A DNA stretch of 64,000 nt. It comes from Daphnia carinata. Taxonomy: Eukaryota > Arthropoda > Branchiopoda > Diplostraca > Daphniidae. Location of the stretch: NCBI RefSeq assembly GCF_022539665.2, contig NC_081333.1, positions 8,678,971 to 8,742,970 on the forward strand. Reading direction: 5' to 3'. Under the pieces are notes generated by a model. It searched no databases, was not told the origin of the DNA, and worked only from the letters and a program-made list of their open reading frames with translations. Positions 35,647 through 48,123 of the stretch are shown piece by piece; position 1 is the stretch's first letter, and each line of letters begins with the position of its first letter. Made by a program: the position numbers and the translations under genes.

Positions 35647-38548
35647 TCAATCTTTTCGAACTCGTCGACGGGTTCCCGTTTCCACCACAGGTTCCTGTAT
35701 AGAAAAACACTATTAAATACCTGATCTTTTTTTTTTACGTGAGCACTTTTCATACAGGTGCATCTTCCAGCTCTTCAGCATCTTCTTCGACTTCATCATC
35801 TTCTTTGGCATCGTCATCGTCTTTGGCCTCTTCGTCATCTCCTTCCAACTGTGGCACAGCCTCAGACTCTTCCCCATTCTGCATTGCTTCTTCTGCTCCC
35901 TCATCGTCTTCAACTGCGTCATCTGTCTTTTTTGCCAGAGCTGCGCGTGCGGCATCTTGTTTTTCCTTTTAAGATTTATGAACAAATCAGTAAGACAAAA
36001 AAAAAGGGAAAAAAATTTGCAGGCGAGACAACTTCAGATAACTGTACAGTTGCATAGAATAACCATAAGGTTTTCTCACAAAAGTATTTATCCTCCATTG
36101 TTGATGGCTAATTTACAACGCTTAGCTTAATAATACAACCGAGCTTTAGTATTACCTGGGAATTGCAGCAGAATGTAAAGATGAGCACTAGGGGCAGGCC
36201 GACAACAATTACGTATACAGCCCACAGCCATGGGTTCTTATTGGTGTAATTCATCAAGCGTTGAACTACGGTTTCCTACAGCACAAATCAATCAAATACA
36301 ATACGGGGATGTACAAAACTACGCTAAAAGCACGCAATATAATAAAAATAGCGCAAGAGCGAGGGGCTATTTGACCGACGGGGTTGGATAAATTTTTACT
36401 GTTTTTTAAAGCTACCTCAACGACTCTGCGTCTCAGAAACCAAATGTAGAGTGTAACTGGCAACGAGAGATACATGGCATAGACCATGAATGCGTTCTCT
36501 TTTCGATTCATCCATCGTCGAACGCGCTCACCAAATGCCTAAAGGCAGGAGGACATGATAACAAAACGAGCGATTGTTTGCAAGTCGAGAGGTAGACATT
36601 TTTCCTCCGATGGGCGATTTCAAACGAGGTGTAGTACAATTTTTCTCTAACACGTAGGCTTTTCGTTATTTCACTCCCTAAAAAAGCTAACCTTTTCTTC
36701 CTCTGGACTGTAAACCCATGGAATCAAGTAGATCAAAAAGATGCCAAGTGGCAAGAAAGCGCAGACCCCATATAGCGGCCAAAACCATACATTACTATTA
36801 GTCCAGCGACCCCATTTCTGAAGCCAATGCCAAGGTTTGTGAATACTCCATCCGTCGCTCTAACGGTGATCACACAGGATATTTAAATTATTTAGTTTTT
36901 ACCAATTAAAACATGATTCTTAAAACGTTCGTGGATTTTTGGTAAATGTTATGATCCAGCTTAAGATTCAAAAGAATGTCCGCTTACCTGGTCTCTATCG
37001 ACGAGATTCCTTTTCAAATCAAATGTTTCGGCTGCCCATTGCTCCGACACCATTTTGTCGTCAGTAATGATGATATTGTCAAACAGGATGTTATCCGACA
37101 TGGACCACAACTCAAGCCCAATAGCACCCTAATGAAAGGACAAAAATTAGAAATTTCCGGTAATAAAAACAAATCTATCAAGGGTAAATTAACACTTACA
37201 ATTGGAGCCATGTTGAACGGGTGTTTATCTTCAAAAAAGTCGGGATTAGGAATACGACGAGGTCTCCATTTGCCTCTGTAATTTGGGTTGTCAATCATTG
37301 GAGCGCGCCATTTGCCTTTGAATTTTGGGTTAGCCTTCATCGGAGCCTTCCATTGACCACATCCGGGGGCTGACTCGCATGCGGGATTGTTGATCAGTGG
37401 CGCTTCCCAAGTGCCATCCATATCCTCGTCCCAGTCTTCTGGTTTCTCGGCACTAGGGTCAGGAATCATTTCAGGTTCATCATCCAGCCATCCGTCTGGT
37501 TTGACAGCATCCGCGTCGGCAATTTGTTCCGGTTCATCTTCATCCCAGTCTTCAGGTTTTTTGGCATCGGGATCAGCAATCTTCTCACGTTCGTCCCAGT
37601 CTTCCGGCTTGCGGTCATCAGGGTCGTCGATTTCAGAAGGAGGATTTACAGGTGGAGAAAAGTCTTCCAACAGTGTTCCTTTGTTGACAATTTTGTAATC
37701 CACGGAAACATCGAAGGTGTTGTCCGGATGAATCATTAGAGTGTAAAGATGCGGCTTTCCATCCTTGAAATATTCATCTAGTCTAGTGCTGGGCTTCTTT
37801 GCATGTTTTTCAGAGTAGGAACCATCCTTAGGGTTTTTATGCTGGAAAATGAAATGTAACTAGGGAACAAAGATTCAGGTTAATAAGACTTTCTACATAG
37901 AGACTGATTTTTGTCCTTTTCTTTCAAACCTTGTGATCATTTCCACACTTGTCAGGACCAAACATGATGGTGTAGGGAGTCTTGTCAGTAAACTGAGACA
38001 ACCTCATCCCTGTTTGTTGGGTCAGAAGCTTAATGTAAGCTCCACCACAGTCTTGCCCATTCTGGAATGTAACATCATACTGCACAATCAAAGGTTTGTT
38101 CGTGAAAAGGAATGGTCGGTCTAAAGAGGCTGAAATGGCAGCATGTTTGGCTTTGGATTTTAACACCAAACCCATGTCTCCTTTTAATCCATCTTTTAAC
38201 AATCCTTCAATAGCCCACTTTCCTATATTACCCAACAAATGTAATTGAACAATGTTTAAACAATTAATTCTAAATTATTTTACCATCATATTTGGCAATG
38301 TCCTCATCTATTCCTTCTTTCTTTGCCTGAGACCGGACCCATTTGGCTTCAAATTCTTCTGGAACATCAAAGTGCTCAGCAAAATAAATATGGCCCTTAG
38401 GTGTTGGGCTGGCATAAACTATTTCTTCTGGATTTTCTGGTGTACTTTCGTCGAGTTCTTCCGTAACTGTTGCCTCCTCGCTGTCATCATCACACCGTAC
38501 CGAAATACTTAGACACAGCACAAGGGCTGTTAAGAGAATTAGTCTCAT
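35647..38548 (-). CDS. CANX: Calnexin, with three tandem transmembrane exons
   Basis: Nine exons (38548-38284, 38222-37930, 37841-37200, 37128-36988, 36859-36692, 36538-36416, 36275-36156, 35965-35756, 35694-35647) would give 669 residues. A signal peptide ([17 protein letters not shown]) precedes the lectin domain ([17 protein letters not shown]). The P-domain has four KPEDWDE-type repeats and then motif-2 repeats ([26 protein letters not shown]). Calnexin is the ER chaperone for monoglucosylated glycoproteins. Exons 5, 6 and 7 each encode a membrane helix, are each phase 0 at both ends and look homologous (shared Y-x5-LP), whereas calnexin normally has one helix; exon 7 ([15 protein letters not shown]) matches the usual one. 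They may be mutually exclusive. An acidic cytosolic tail ends RRRVRKD. An in-frame upstream Met (38668) would bury the signal peptide and is not preferred. Confidence 0.95.
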
Positions 38549-38972
38549 TTCTGGAAGGTTCGGACTACACCCTGAAAGAATGACAACGCGATGAGATGGC
38601 TTAGAATTCAACGGTGGAGAAAAACCCCAAAATTCGATCATAATTGTTTCAGTTAGATGCGTTACCACATCCAGAAATAATTTCTTCTTACAGATAAGCT
38701 GCCACGTTTGAGAATATACAATTAGGAGCCTCGCTTACCCCTGTGTCGGAATCGGTTTTTATATTCACCGGCACAGTCAAATACCCAATACTAACTGAGC
38801 TTAACGTGGGATGCCTAAAGCATAAGCACTGGCGAGGAAGGGAGGGCAGGGAGGTGCTTGCGAGACACGAGGCCCGTTCCTATTGGACCATGGATATTAG
38901 GCTAGTCTTTACCGTTGCCATAGTTACAGCGCTTTCGCGCTCAAAACGCGAAAATACAACCAAAAGACAAAA
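38549..38972. promoter_or_regulatory. Bidirectional promoter, calnexin / PIBF1-like
   Basis: 424 bp between divergent start codons. It includes an ERSE-like site at 38868-38886 on the calnexin strand, and GC-richer sequence than the surroundings between 38820 and 38950. Confidence 0.6.
38868..38886 (-). promoter_or_regulatory. ER stress response element-like site
   Basis: On the minus strand: CCAAT, nine bases, CCTCG. The consensus ERSE is CCAAT-N9-CCACG, so there is one mismatch. It lies about 320 bp upstream of the calnexin start codon; calnexin genes are unfolded-protein-response targets in many animals. Confidence 0.4.
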
Positions 38973-41658
38973 ATGGTTGACGGCGTCTCGGCTTCTGTTT
39001 CTCTGAATGAAGGGAGCAAACTTCCAGAGTTGTTGTCTATTGGGGAAGATTCTGTTCCAACAGATTTGACTGTTTCTGTGAGTGCACCAAGTCAAGATCA
39101 AGAAATTAGTGAAATATCATTAATTGTAGACGGCGAAAAAAAATCCCAACAAGAACAATACTACCAGGAAATTGTGAAACGTTTGCGCAGTGAACTTCAA
39201 TTACAAAAGCTGTCTGTGTCGAAAAAAGATGTAGAAACCGAAAGAATTCTCGTAGAGAAGCAACAGGAAATCGAATTGTTAAAACAGCACGTTAACCTGT
39301 CTCACAGAGAAAATGAGACCCTAAAAAAGGAGAACAACTCACTATCACAAAGCATTGTGGATTTACAAACCAAGAACTTGAGGCAAGTATCACGTTTCCA
39401 TCACAATAAAGTATTCACTGTGATGATCTTCGATTGTAATTCACTCCCCGCCCTCTTTTCCTTTTTTTTTTTTTTTTTTTGTTATACATTGTCTGAGATT
39501 ATTATTATTATTTTAGAATCCATAGTTTTAAGTAACGTATAGCTGTAAAACAACTTTCCGTTTTCGAGTGCTCGATTACCTCTTCTTTTTTTTATCGTGT
39601 ATTGGCGTCTAGTCTGGGCCTTCAGTACAACTGAGGTATGAACAGCTAACCTTATATGAAAAAATATAGCCTTTCCATTATACAGAGCCAATACCTTCCA
39701 CCCATTCAGGTTGTAGACGACGGTAAAATGCTGGACGGCTGAAAGCGAATCCCGGCTACTTGCAAACACAATTGTATTTTTATGCATCAACAAAAGAAAC
39801 CCAATAGTTTATTAGAATGTGTTGATGTGGTTTTGAATACGAGGACGCCCGATGAGATAAACGGTAGCTGCTTCCGGAAAAAGTGAAACCTTATGAACTG
39901 ATGAGCTGATCTTGTTAAAAAATGAAGCCTTAGAATAATGTACGCCATATTCACGTGAGGGAAGTCTATTTAAAGCTTAATACTTCATTACCTCATAAGA
40001 AAGTATTGTACGGTCGTCTGAATGACATAATTACTTCGTTCCCTTCTTTGGCTTATCAAAGTTAGTTATTAATTGGCCATTGCCAAAATAAGCCGTGGGA
40101 ATTGCCCACTTGGAAAATAAAATAAAACAAATTTTTTAAAATAATACTTATTGTACCACAGATTATTGTCTGAAAATCGGGTGCTTGAAGAGGCTACTAC
40201 TAAGACAAAAGAAATTGTAAACGGGCTGGAAAAAAGAATAACAGAACTCACTGTTAAGCACCAGCGAGCCCTAAACTTCATTGAAAAAGATGAAATTACT
40301 TTCGATGAATTTGAACGTTTAAGGGCCAACCAAAACGTTCTCCTCGTAAAGTCACAAACGATTGATCGAGAAAATGAATCGTTGCGGAAATCTGCAGAAA
40401 AATGGAAGAAGAAATTCAATAAATTAAGGTATATCGTTTTTACCTACCTATCAAGTAGAACTTCTTGGTGATTTTTTTCCCCTGTCGATATTAGAGACCA
40501 ATACGAGAACCGTTTACAAAATGAAGTTGGAAAGCTCAGACAGTCACTACAGAGGCAGATCCAGATGTTGCAGTCTTCAGGCAAAGAGGCTTTGGAATCT
40601 AAATTACTAGAAACCGAGCAACGTCGTGACAAGGCTGTGAAAGAAATTAATTATTGGAGAAATATGTAACACTGTTAATTTAATGCCGCTCGATTTGAAA
40701 GCTCTTCATAAAATCTGTGTTTCTTGTACAAGGAACGAAAAGTTAAAATCAAAGATACGGGAATATGAGGTCAATGGGGACAAAACGCGTCTACAACTCG
40801 AGGAGGTGGAGTCCAAAAAGAATGAGCTTGTCCAGCATTTAAGTATCATCGCGTCCACCAAATCGAGGCTGGAAAAGGAACTGAACGAGACTAAACGAAA
40901 ATCTGAAGTTAGTGTCGAAAATTTAAAGCAGGATATCAGTGAGCACGAGAGAAGGACACAGCAATACCAGCTCCGCATTCAGAGCCTGACGAAAAGTCTA
41001 AACGAATACGAAGAAGCGTTTTTAGCCATTTACGGTGTAGGTAGGTTACGCTTTTAACATTATAACTTTGTAACTTCAAACGTACTAACTGTGACAAAAT
41101 CGATTTAGATGAACAATCAAATCGTTGGCCACCGTTACTAAAAATACAGTCGCAACACATCACTCGTATTTCCAGAAGGGTGACCCAGCTTGAAACTGAG
41201 AACAGCATCCTCCAAAAACAACAAAATGTTTTAGCCAAAAAAATACATCGGCTAGAAAATGAGGTGAGTCACAAACAGGAAGTGATGCAATATTAAGATC
41301 TGTTTACATTTCAGACTGTTTTTAGCTCGAATCAAAAGAAAAAATGCTATCGCAGATACAAGAAAGGGCACCCGAAACCGTTGGACTTTTTCGGGACAAA
41401 GACACCCTTTTGCGTGAACTGCGCTCCCAAATAAATCGCAAGGATTTGCAGTTGATGGAGTACGCGTGTCAGGTGGAACGCTTGAAAAGAACTAGAAACC
41501 AACTCGCATCGGGTAAAATGAAAAATAAGCATAGATTAACTCGAAAGCTTACATTTTTTTTTTCACTTTCTTGAGATTTGGAAGAAGTTCTCCGTGATCG
41601 TACTGCGCTAGAGGACGTGAAAAATATGTTAAAACAGCAGAAAAGCGTTGAGGATTAA
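38973..41658 (+). CDS. PIBF1: PIBF1/CEP90-like centrosomal coiled-coil protein
   Basis: Seven exons (38973-39382, 40162-40428, 40495-40665, 40733-41040, 41109-41263, 41326-41512, 41576-41658) give 526 residues, nearly all coiled coil; human PIBF1 has 757, so this is a shorter form. Recognisable blocks are DQYENRLQNEVGKLRQ (human EYENKLHDELEQIR), the late RRVTQLETENSIL segment, and NQLASDLEEVLRDR near the C-terminus. PIBF1/CEP90 sits at centriolar satellites and distal appendages and is needed for ciliogenesis and spindle integrity. The first intron (39383-40161) is long and uses GC-AG; the donor reads AG|GCAAGT, and only this choice keeps phase. The end of exon 4 has an alternative donor six bases upstream. 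Confidence 0.8.
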
Positions 41659-41699
41659 CCTTTTTAAATCAAATAAGATTATGCCGTATTGCATAACTC

Positions 41700-41705
41700 T
41701 TTATT
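41700..41705 (-). terminator. Candidate polyadenylation signal of TBCK
   Basis: AATAAA on the minus strand about 90 bases after the TBCK stop codon. It lies only about 40 bases beyond the stop of the convergent PIBF1-like gene, so the transcripts probably overlap. Confidence 0.45.
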
Positions 41706-41794
41706 GGTGGACTGGTATAACTCCGATGGGATGGCATTCGTTTCAACTGGAGCCATTACTCGCAAACAATATATAATGGCTTGGAAATTCATTC

Positions 41795-44700
41795 TCAACA
41801 CATGCCGACCGCTGCCGGAACTACGAGTATTTGGGTTTTAAGTAACACATCGAATCCTTTGTGGAGAGTACAAACTCGAGGCCATTGCCAATCGAGAAGT
41901 ATTTCCGAAAATTTCAGCCCAAGATCGTTACGGCTGCTACCAATAACACAAACAATCTTGCCACGAGCTTTACTCAATTGCTCCACTTGATCACAAGGTA
42001 TAAGAGTTCCGTCGTCTGTCCAGCAAGTTTGATATGGAAGATTAATACTTCCAGGTACAGCTCCTTGTTGAAATCTGGAACGAGGTTTTAGTTTTCGTAA
42101 TGCTGTTATTGAACACGCATTAAATAAACTTACTTGTTGGCGTTTCTAACATCAACAACTACCATTTTCGGACGCACAAATCTCTTGTGGTTTAAATCTA
42201 ATAGTTCTAGGAAATCTTCCGCGCTAATACGAGGACAACGTTCTGCTCTTAAGACCGCTATTGGTATAGAATCCATTGCCTATAATAAAAACGTTGGAAA
42301 TCTGTTACTTAAATTTGATTGGGAAAGACGAATACTCACGAGGGAGCTCGTGTCAATTTCTTCGTTGTCATCCATGCAGTTGGACCCTATGAGACTGAAA
42401 TCCCAGAAAGATCTATTGCCTTTTGGGCTGACGGATGGTGGCTCGTGCTGACGAAAGGTAACACTTTGAGGTGTGCTACAGAATATTTCTATGGAGTCCT
42501 TCAAACACCGTTCAATGTCAATTTCAGGCATGTCAGAGAAAAGTAAGATGCACTCGTTGAAGCCTGATTCTAAAAGAGATTCCCGTAGTTGCTGCAGCAC
42601 AGCTAGCCCAATGCATAGGGGGAACGATGCATTCCCTAGTAACAACTTGTCCCACAAATGAAAAATCTTGTGAAGGGGAAAGACATCTAAGAGAGACCAA
42701 CGTTAGAATTACGTCCCAATAGTAGAGTACATAGTATCACGATCCTTACTTACGAGCAAACATAGTTAGAAACCAAGGAATTGCGTACAAGTCAGGTACG
42801 AATCCGATAGAGTCTAAGTGATTGCGAAGAACTGGATCGTGAAAGGCAATTAAATGTGAGAATTTGGCGAGATATTCTTGAATGACGGACGAATTATCTT
42901 TCCAGAAGAAGTTATTTAAATATTTTGGGATGAATGCAGCGAGACAAGCATATGCTAGAGCTGGAACCAAAGACGATCGTGAGATAAAACTAGATGGCAA
43001 ACGAATAAATTGGATTTAATACCTTCATCGTTAAAATGAAGAAGCAAAAAAGGAGCCGTCAAGGAATCGAGGCCTTGCCAATAGACATACTGCGCATGTT
43101 GATTAACCCAAGCTTTCAAAATGCGCTTGAATTTGGCATGTCCTTCAGGAGATGCAAGCAAGTCCATGTATTGATGACACCGAGGGATATCAACTTCGAT
43201 CTGAACATGAAGAACTTTGGATAATAATAGTATATCATGAAATAAGAAACTGTTTAATTAACCTGTCTGTCTGAAGAATGAATTGTGGCTTTGTCAATGG
43301 CCGCATAGACTGCTGGGTAAGAGGGATCAACTTTTAATAAGGCGGCCCAGACGCGTGCGCGGCAGAAAGGTGGAATGTCTTCACGGGCCTCTTTGATGAT
43401 GGCTTGTCTCGTCATGGGATATGCCTGGTAAACAGGCGATTAAGCATGTACTTTAACGGACATTTAAGCATGTAAAACGAAATTTTTTTACCTGAAGCTG
43501 TTTGTCAAACATGACAATCCGATAGAGTTGGTAATCGATGTCTTTCTCCTTAATTACCAAAGGCAACTTAGCCGCCTCCCTCAGTGTCGGATGATCATTT
43601 ATATCAAACAGTATATAACCCCTAGAAGTTAAAATTGTTCTTGAACTGTTATGGAGGATAATATTTGATAGGTCAGCCATACGCATCATTCATTTCAGGG
43701 TCAAAAACAGAAGACGGTAAATGTTGCAAACGACGCAAGAGGGCTTCCAACGATATCTCTACTACTGAATCATCATACAGGGTAGTTCGGTCTTTGGTTT
43801 GTCCGAAAGATTCTCCTTCTTCAAGAACAACACTGAAAGAAGTCACTTAGTTAACCTCTGACTTCCACAATCAAAATTTAGTCTTACCACGGGAGGGAAA
43901 AAATTGCTGGTTTGTTCCTTAATATTCCAGCTTTTCTTAATTCAGCTTCCACATCACCGCCGACCAGGTGCCAGAAGTGGTATACTTCGGAAAGGGGTAG
44001 TTTGCTCAATAGGTGATGAATTCGTAACAAATCCGGTGGAAGAGATTGAGCAGGAAATTTGAAAACCGCAGCTGGTACACTAAATCGTTCACCAAATAGT
44101 GGATGCTTCAAAAGTTGATCGGCTGTAGGTCGATTTTCTGGATGAATTTGCAGACAGCTTTCAATCAATTCCTTTAACTCTGGTTGAACACCCTGTTACA
44201 AAATAAAATAAAAGAAACATGAGAATTAGAAAAGTTACGTATGTGTGATAGAGAGTCGACGAGAAGGCACACCTTCCACTGTTCAACAGCCTCAGCTTCT
44301 TGAACTATTCTTTCAACTGCACTTCCTTTTGCATGAATCCAGCTCATAACTTTTCGCAGTGTGTTGCAGAGTTTAGCTCGAGATTCACTCAAAAATTCGA
44401 TCCCGAGAGCTGTCAATGAAGTCGTTTTGACCAGTAAATATTAGTTTGATTTTTAATTTGCTTAAATTACCCATTTCTAGAAGAATCATCCCCAATGACC
44501 AAATGTCTGACTTTGGTTTAGAGCTATACAGAATTAATGTTTCATCACAGGTTGTAGAGCTATCAAACCATGATTTTGATGGATCATACCCCATTAGTAA
44601 AACTTCTGGTGCTAAATACTTTGGATAACTAGGAAAACAGTATGCAAACAAAGCTGTCAGTATATATGTGGAAAAGGAAGTTGTAAATTCATACCCAATG

Positions 44701-45341
44701 GGAAAGGAGACAAGGGTGCTAGACTGAGTCATGTAATACATCCCATAGGCACTGAGTTTCACCCTTCCTTCTGAGGATATGAGAATATTTTTGGAATGGA
44801 AGTTTCGATGCACAACATTTTTGCTGTGAAGATACTGGAGGGCTTCTATGATTGATCGGGCAAGGTGAATTTGTAAATCTAATCCAAAGATTTTCTTTTT
44901 CAATATGAGAGTTTGCAAAGAAGTAGAATAATGCTCGGCCACAACAATGACTCTCTCTGTTGGATAAGTCAAACAATTACACATTTTACCAATAACTATT
45001 TCAACATTTCAAGTAGTTAATTGAATACTACCATGTTGAATGCGGGAAATGTCAACATAAGCACAAAGATTTGGATGTTCAAGTTGGGAGAGTGTTTGAA
45101 ATTTTCCAAGAATTTGGACTGAGTTGGGCGTCAATGGTAGTCCATTACTACCACACGATTCAACTGGATGATTGGCCGCACAAAAAGTCGATACACCCAA
45201 TCCTCCTCTATCAAGTGGTGTAGGATTTCTACATCTAAAGTTTGTATAAATCTTTTTTAAAGTTTCAGCAACGTTATGCGGGTTTTTATTCGAATCATTC
45301 GATAAAATATCACAACAATTAGTTTCCACAGTCAATTCCAT
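41795..45341 (-). CDS. TBCK: TBCK, TBC domain-containing protein kinase-like
   Basis: Thirteen exons (45341-45032, 44956-44695, 44628-44471, 44409-44273, 44192-43888, 43832-43683, 43621-43492, 43424-43263, 43200-43023, 42960-42754, 42686-42340, 42279-42134, 42074-41795) give 923 residues (human 893). The start is marked by [19 protein letters not shown]. The kinase-like domain has HRN in place of HRD and AYG in place of DFG, so it is a pseudokinase. A Rab-GAP TBC domain (residues ~500-740; [33 protein letters not shown]) is followed by a rhodanese-like domain (~795-915; [11 protein letters not shown]). TBCK is part of the FERRY/endosomal and mTOR-linked machinery. The start Met is uncertain, since an in-frame ATG lies at 45539. 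It shares a 232-bp head-to-head spacer with the Pro-X carboxypeptidase. Confidence 0.95.
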
Positions 45342-45573
45342 GGCAATTTCATTTCCTAGCAGACGGATGTGGCAGAATGACACTGTTATGGTAACCAGCA
45401 GAAGGAAATACGAAACAGCAATTTTTTTTTTTTTATCATTTATTTTTTTACTTTTTTTTTTTTTACTTTTTTCCCCGTCTTTCAGCCCGTTTCCTCCCGA
45501 CAACAGTGTTGCCTTGGGAAAGAATAGTAAGGTCTTCAAGGTTTGTTATTGGTTCTCCCCCTTTGCACTGAGC
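45342..45573. promoter_or_regulatory. Compact bidirectional promoter, TBCK / Pro-X carboxypeptidase
   Basis: 232 bp between the proposed start codons, with several T/A homopolymer tracts (45421-45470). No TATA box is evident. Confidence 0.55.
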
Positions 45574-47607
45574 ATGTCGTGGTCTCTTAGTATGCATCGC
45601 ATGTTGCTTTTCTCGTTTATTTGCTTACTTTTCCACCAAACACAATGCTACAGTTGGAAAACAGCGTTTTTTAAGCAACAAGTTAGTATTAATTATATTC
45701 TCTTGATGTGAAATTAATGTGCCATACGCAGTATATTGTTAACGCGCACAATATCAACATTGGATGACCTTTAGGTTGATCACTTCAGCTTTGCCAACCA
45801 GGACATCTATGCACAACGCTACTTGGTTAATTCTACTTACTGGAAAAGAGGTGGGGGCCCAATTTTTTTCTATACAGGAAATGAAGGAGATATAGAATGG
45901 TTTGCTCAAAACACTGTAGGTTTAAGTGAAACACAGGCAATATATTCATTCATTGCATAATGTTGACTTATGTGGAAAATTATAATTCCAGGGATTCATG
46001 TGGGACATTGCAGAAGAATTTGGCGCAATGTTAATTTTTGCTGAACACAGATATTATGGCCAGTCACTTCCATATGGAAACAAAAGCTATTCAGTAAGAA
46101 GTATATAAAAAATAAAATTTTATGAAATCCCTCTATTTCCCTTAAATACATAGGATGTAAAATATTTGGGATATCTCACATCGGAGCAAGCTCTTGCAGA
46201 TTTTGCAGAGCTGCTCGTTTATGTAAAGTCAACAAACTCAGGTGCTGCTGAAAGTCCTGTAATTGCATTTGGAGGATCATATGGAGGGATGTTAGCTGCT
46301 TGGATGCGCATAAAATATCCCCATATCATAACTGGGTATAACTTGTAATTTTAAAGCAACATTTTATTCTCATTGAAATTTTTGTTATAGGGCGATCGCG
46401 GCCTCAGCTCCAATTTTGCAGTTTACTGGACTGACACCTTGTGATGCGTTTAATCGTGTGGTCACGGCCGACTTTTCTTCGGCATCAGCAGAATGTGCAG
46501 AGACAATTCGCAAATCGTGGAAAGCCCTGTCAAAAATCTTGGTGAATGGTGAGATCTTTAGTTCCTCAGTCGTAAATAGTTCTCAAGTTTTGACTTATTC
46601 AAACAATAGATGAAGGGAAAGAGTGGCTTAGAACCCACTGGAACTTGTGTGTGCCATTAAATGGAACTGAAGATATTAATAACTTGAAGGATTGGCTTAC
46701 AAATGTATGGACAAACCTCGCTATGGTTAACTACCCGTACCCTGCTAATTTCTTGGCTCCGCTGCCCGCATATCCGGTTAAAGTAAGCTGTTCCATTTTT
46801 TAATTTCTATAGCGGCAATAAATACATTCTGTATTAAACCATATATTTAGGCTGTTTGTGAGCACTTGACAAATTCCAGCCTTGACGACCGTTCTCTTTT
46901 GGATGAGATTTTTAAAGGGCTATCGGTTTATGCCAATTTCACTGGGCAAACTCAGTGTTTGGATGTTAGTCAACAAGCAGACCAGTCTTTGGGAGACATG
47001 GGCTGGGATTTTCAAGTAAGTAAAACAGCTCTCCCGATGTTTTTTTTTTTTTTTTTTTTACTTCATTATTACATTCATTATCTAATTATTTTTTATTGTC
47101 TTTTTTTTTTAACTCAAAGGCTTGCACTGAGATGGTTATGCCAATGTGTGGTGATGGAATTAACGACATGTTTGAAGCTCAGCCGTGGAACCTAGAAAAA
47201 TATTCGGAAAAATGTCTCAAGAAATGGAAAGTAAATCCTAGACCACTTATGGCACCGCTGAATTATGGTGGCAGAAATATTTCTTCATCCTCAAACATTG
47301 TTTTTAGCAATGGATTACTAGACCCATGGTTTGAGCACATCATGTTTCTCCAAGCATTGGGATACTTACTTAGAATGTTTTCTCTCTAAAAAGGTCAACT
47401 GGAGGAGTCACAAAGTCACTTTCAGACTCACTTGTGGCTATCATAATTCCAGAAGGAGCCCATCACCTTGATCTTAGAGGTGCAGATCCAAATGACCCAA
47501 ATTCTGTGGTAAAGGCTAGAGAGATTGAGAAACAGTTTATTTCAAAATGGATTCTATCTAGTAAACGAGATAGAAAAGAAATGCCTAAGTCCTTTATAGT
47601 TGGTTGA
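45574..47607 (+). CDS. PRCP: Lysosomal Pro-X carboxypeptidase (serine protease S28)
   Basis: Nine exons (45574-45681, 45775-45915, 45992-46093, 46154-46335, 46391-46548, 46610-46782, 46851-47015, 47120-47328, 47394-47607) give 483 residues (human PRCP 496). A signal peptide ([16 protein letters not shown]) is followed by [21 protein letters not shown] and [12 protein letters not shown]. The catalytic triad is visible: Ser159 in [11 protein letters not shown], Asp near 410 in SNGLLDPW and His near 436 in EGAHHLDL. The enzyme removes C-terminal residues after proline in lysosomes or outside the cell. The DPP2 branch is close; AAW after the nucleophile and overall similarity favour PRCP. Confidence 0.95.
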
Positions 47608-48123
47608 ATGTGATAAATCATTTTGGTCTTGCATATTAGATTGCTATTGTTATTATCGCATTTATGTTTTCTTTGTTCGCACAAGCGTTCCGATTTGGTC
47701 TCTTGCTTGCTGCAGAAGATGCACAGTAGTCGATAACTCACTTGCATGCATGTCGATCGAGATCTGTTTTTGTCCGTCAGACGATCCTTCTACCTTGTAA
47801 TCAATACATACGAATTATGAAACGGTAGTCCCTTTATTCTTTTACTTTGTGTAAAACAATAACTACCACTAGTTTTAGAGTGCAAACAGTTTTGTCCTGA
47901 GGAGAAACGTCACACTGAAATTCTTTCAGTTTAGGCATAGAACACATTTTCAGAAAAACTTGCAAACAGTGAAGTAGCTGTCAAAAATATCGGTGACGCG
48001 TCGTCTGCTTCATAACAACTGACAAAGAGAAATTCGTTTAGAGCGCAGTCAATAGTAAGCTTTAAGCTGTAAAAGATCGAAAATTTGTTCTCCTCTTATA
48101 TTTTGGTGGCATAAAACGTTATC
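47608..48123. other. Spacer between PRCP and nischarin
   Basis: Contains the PRCP 3' UTR and the 5' region of nischarin. Nothing else is seen. Confidence 0.45.

Noticed and set aside
38549-38668. In-frame N-terminal extension of calnexin
   Set aside because: It would place 40 polar residues before an obvious signal peptide; the inner Met at 38548 is the better start.
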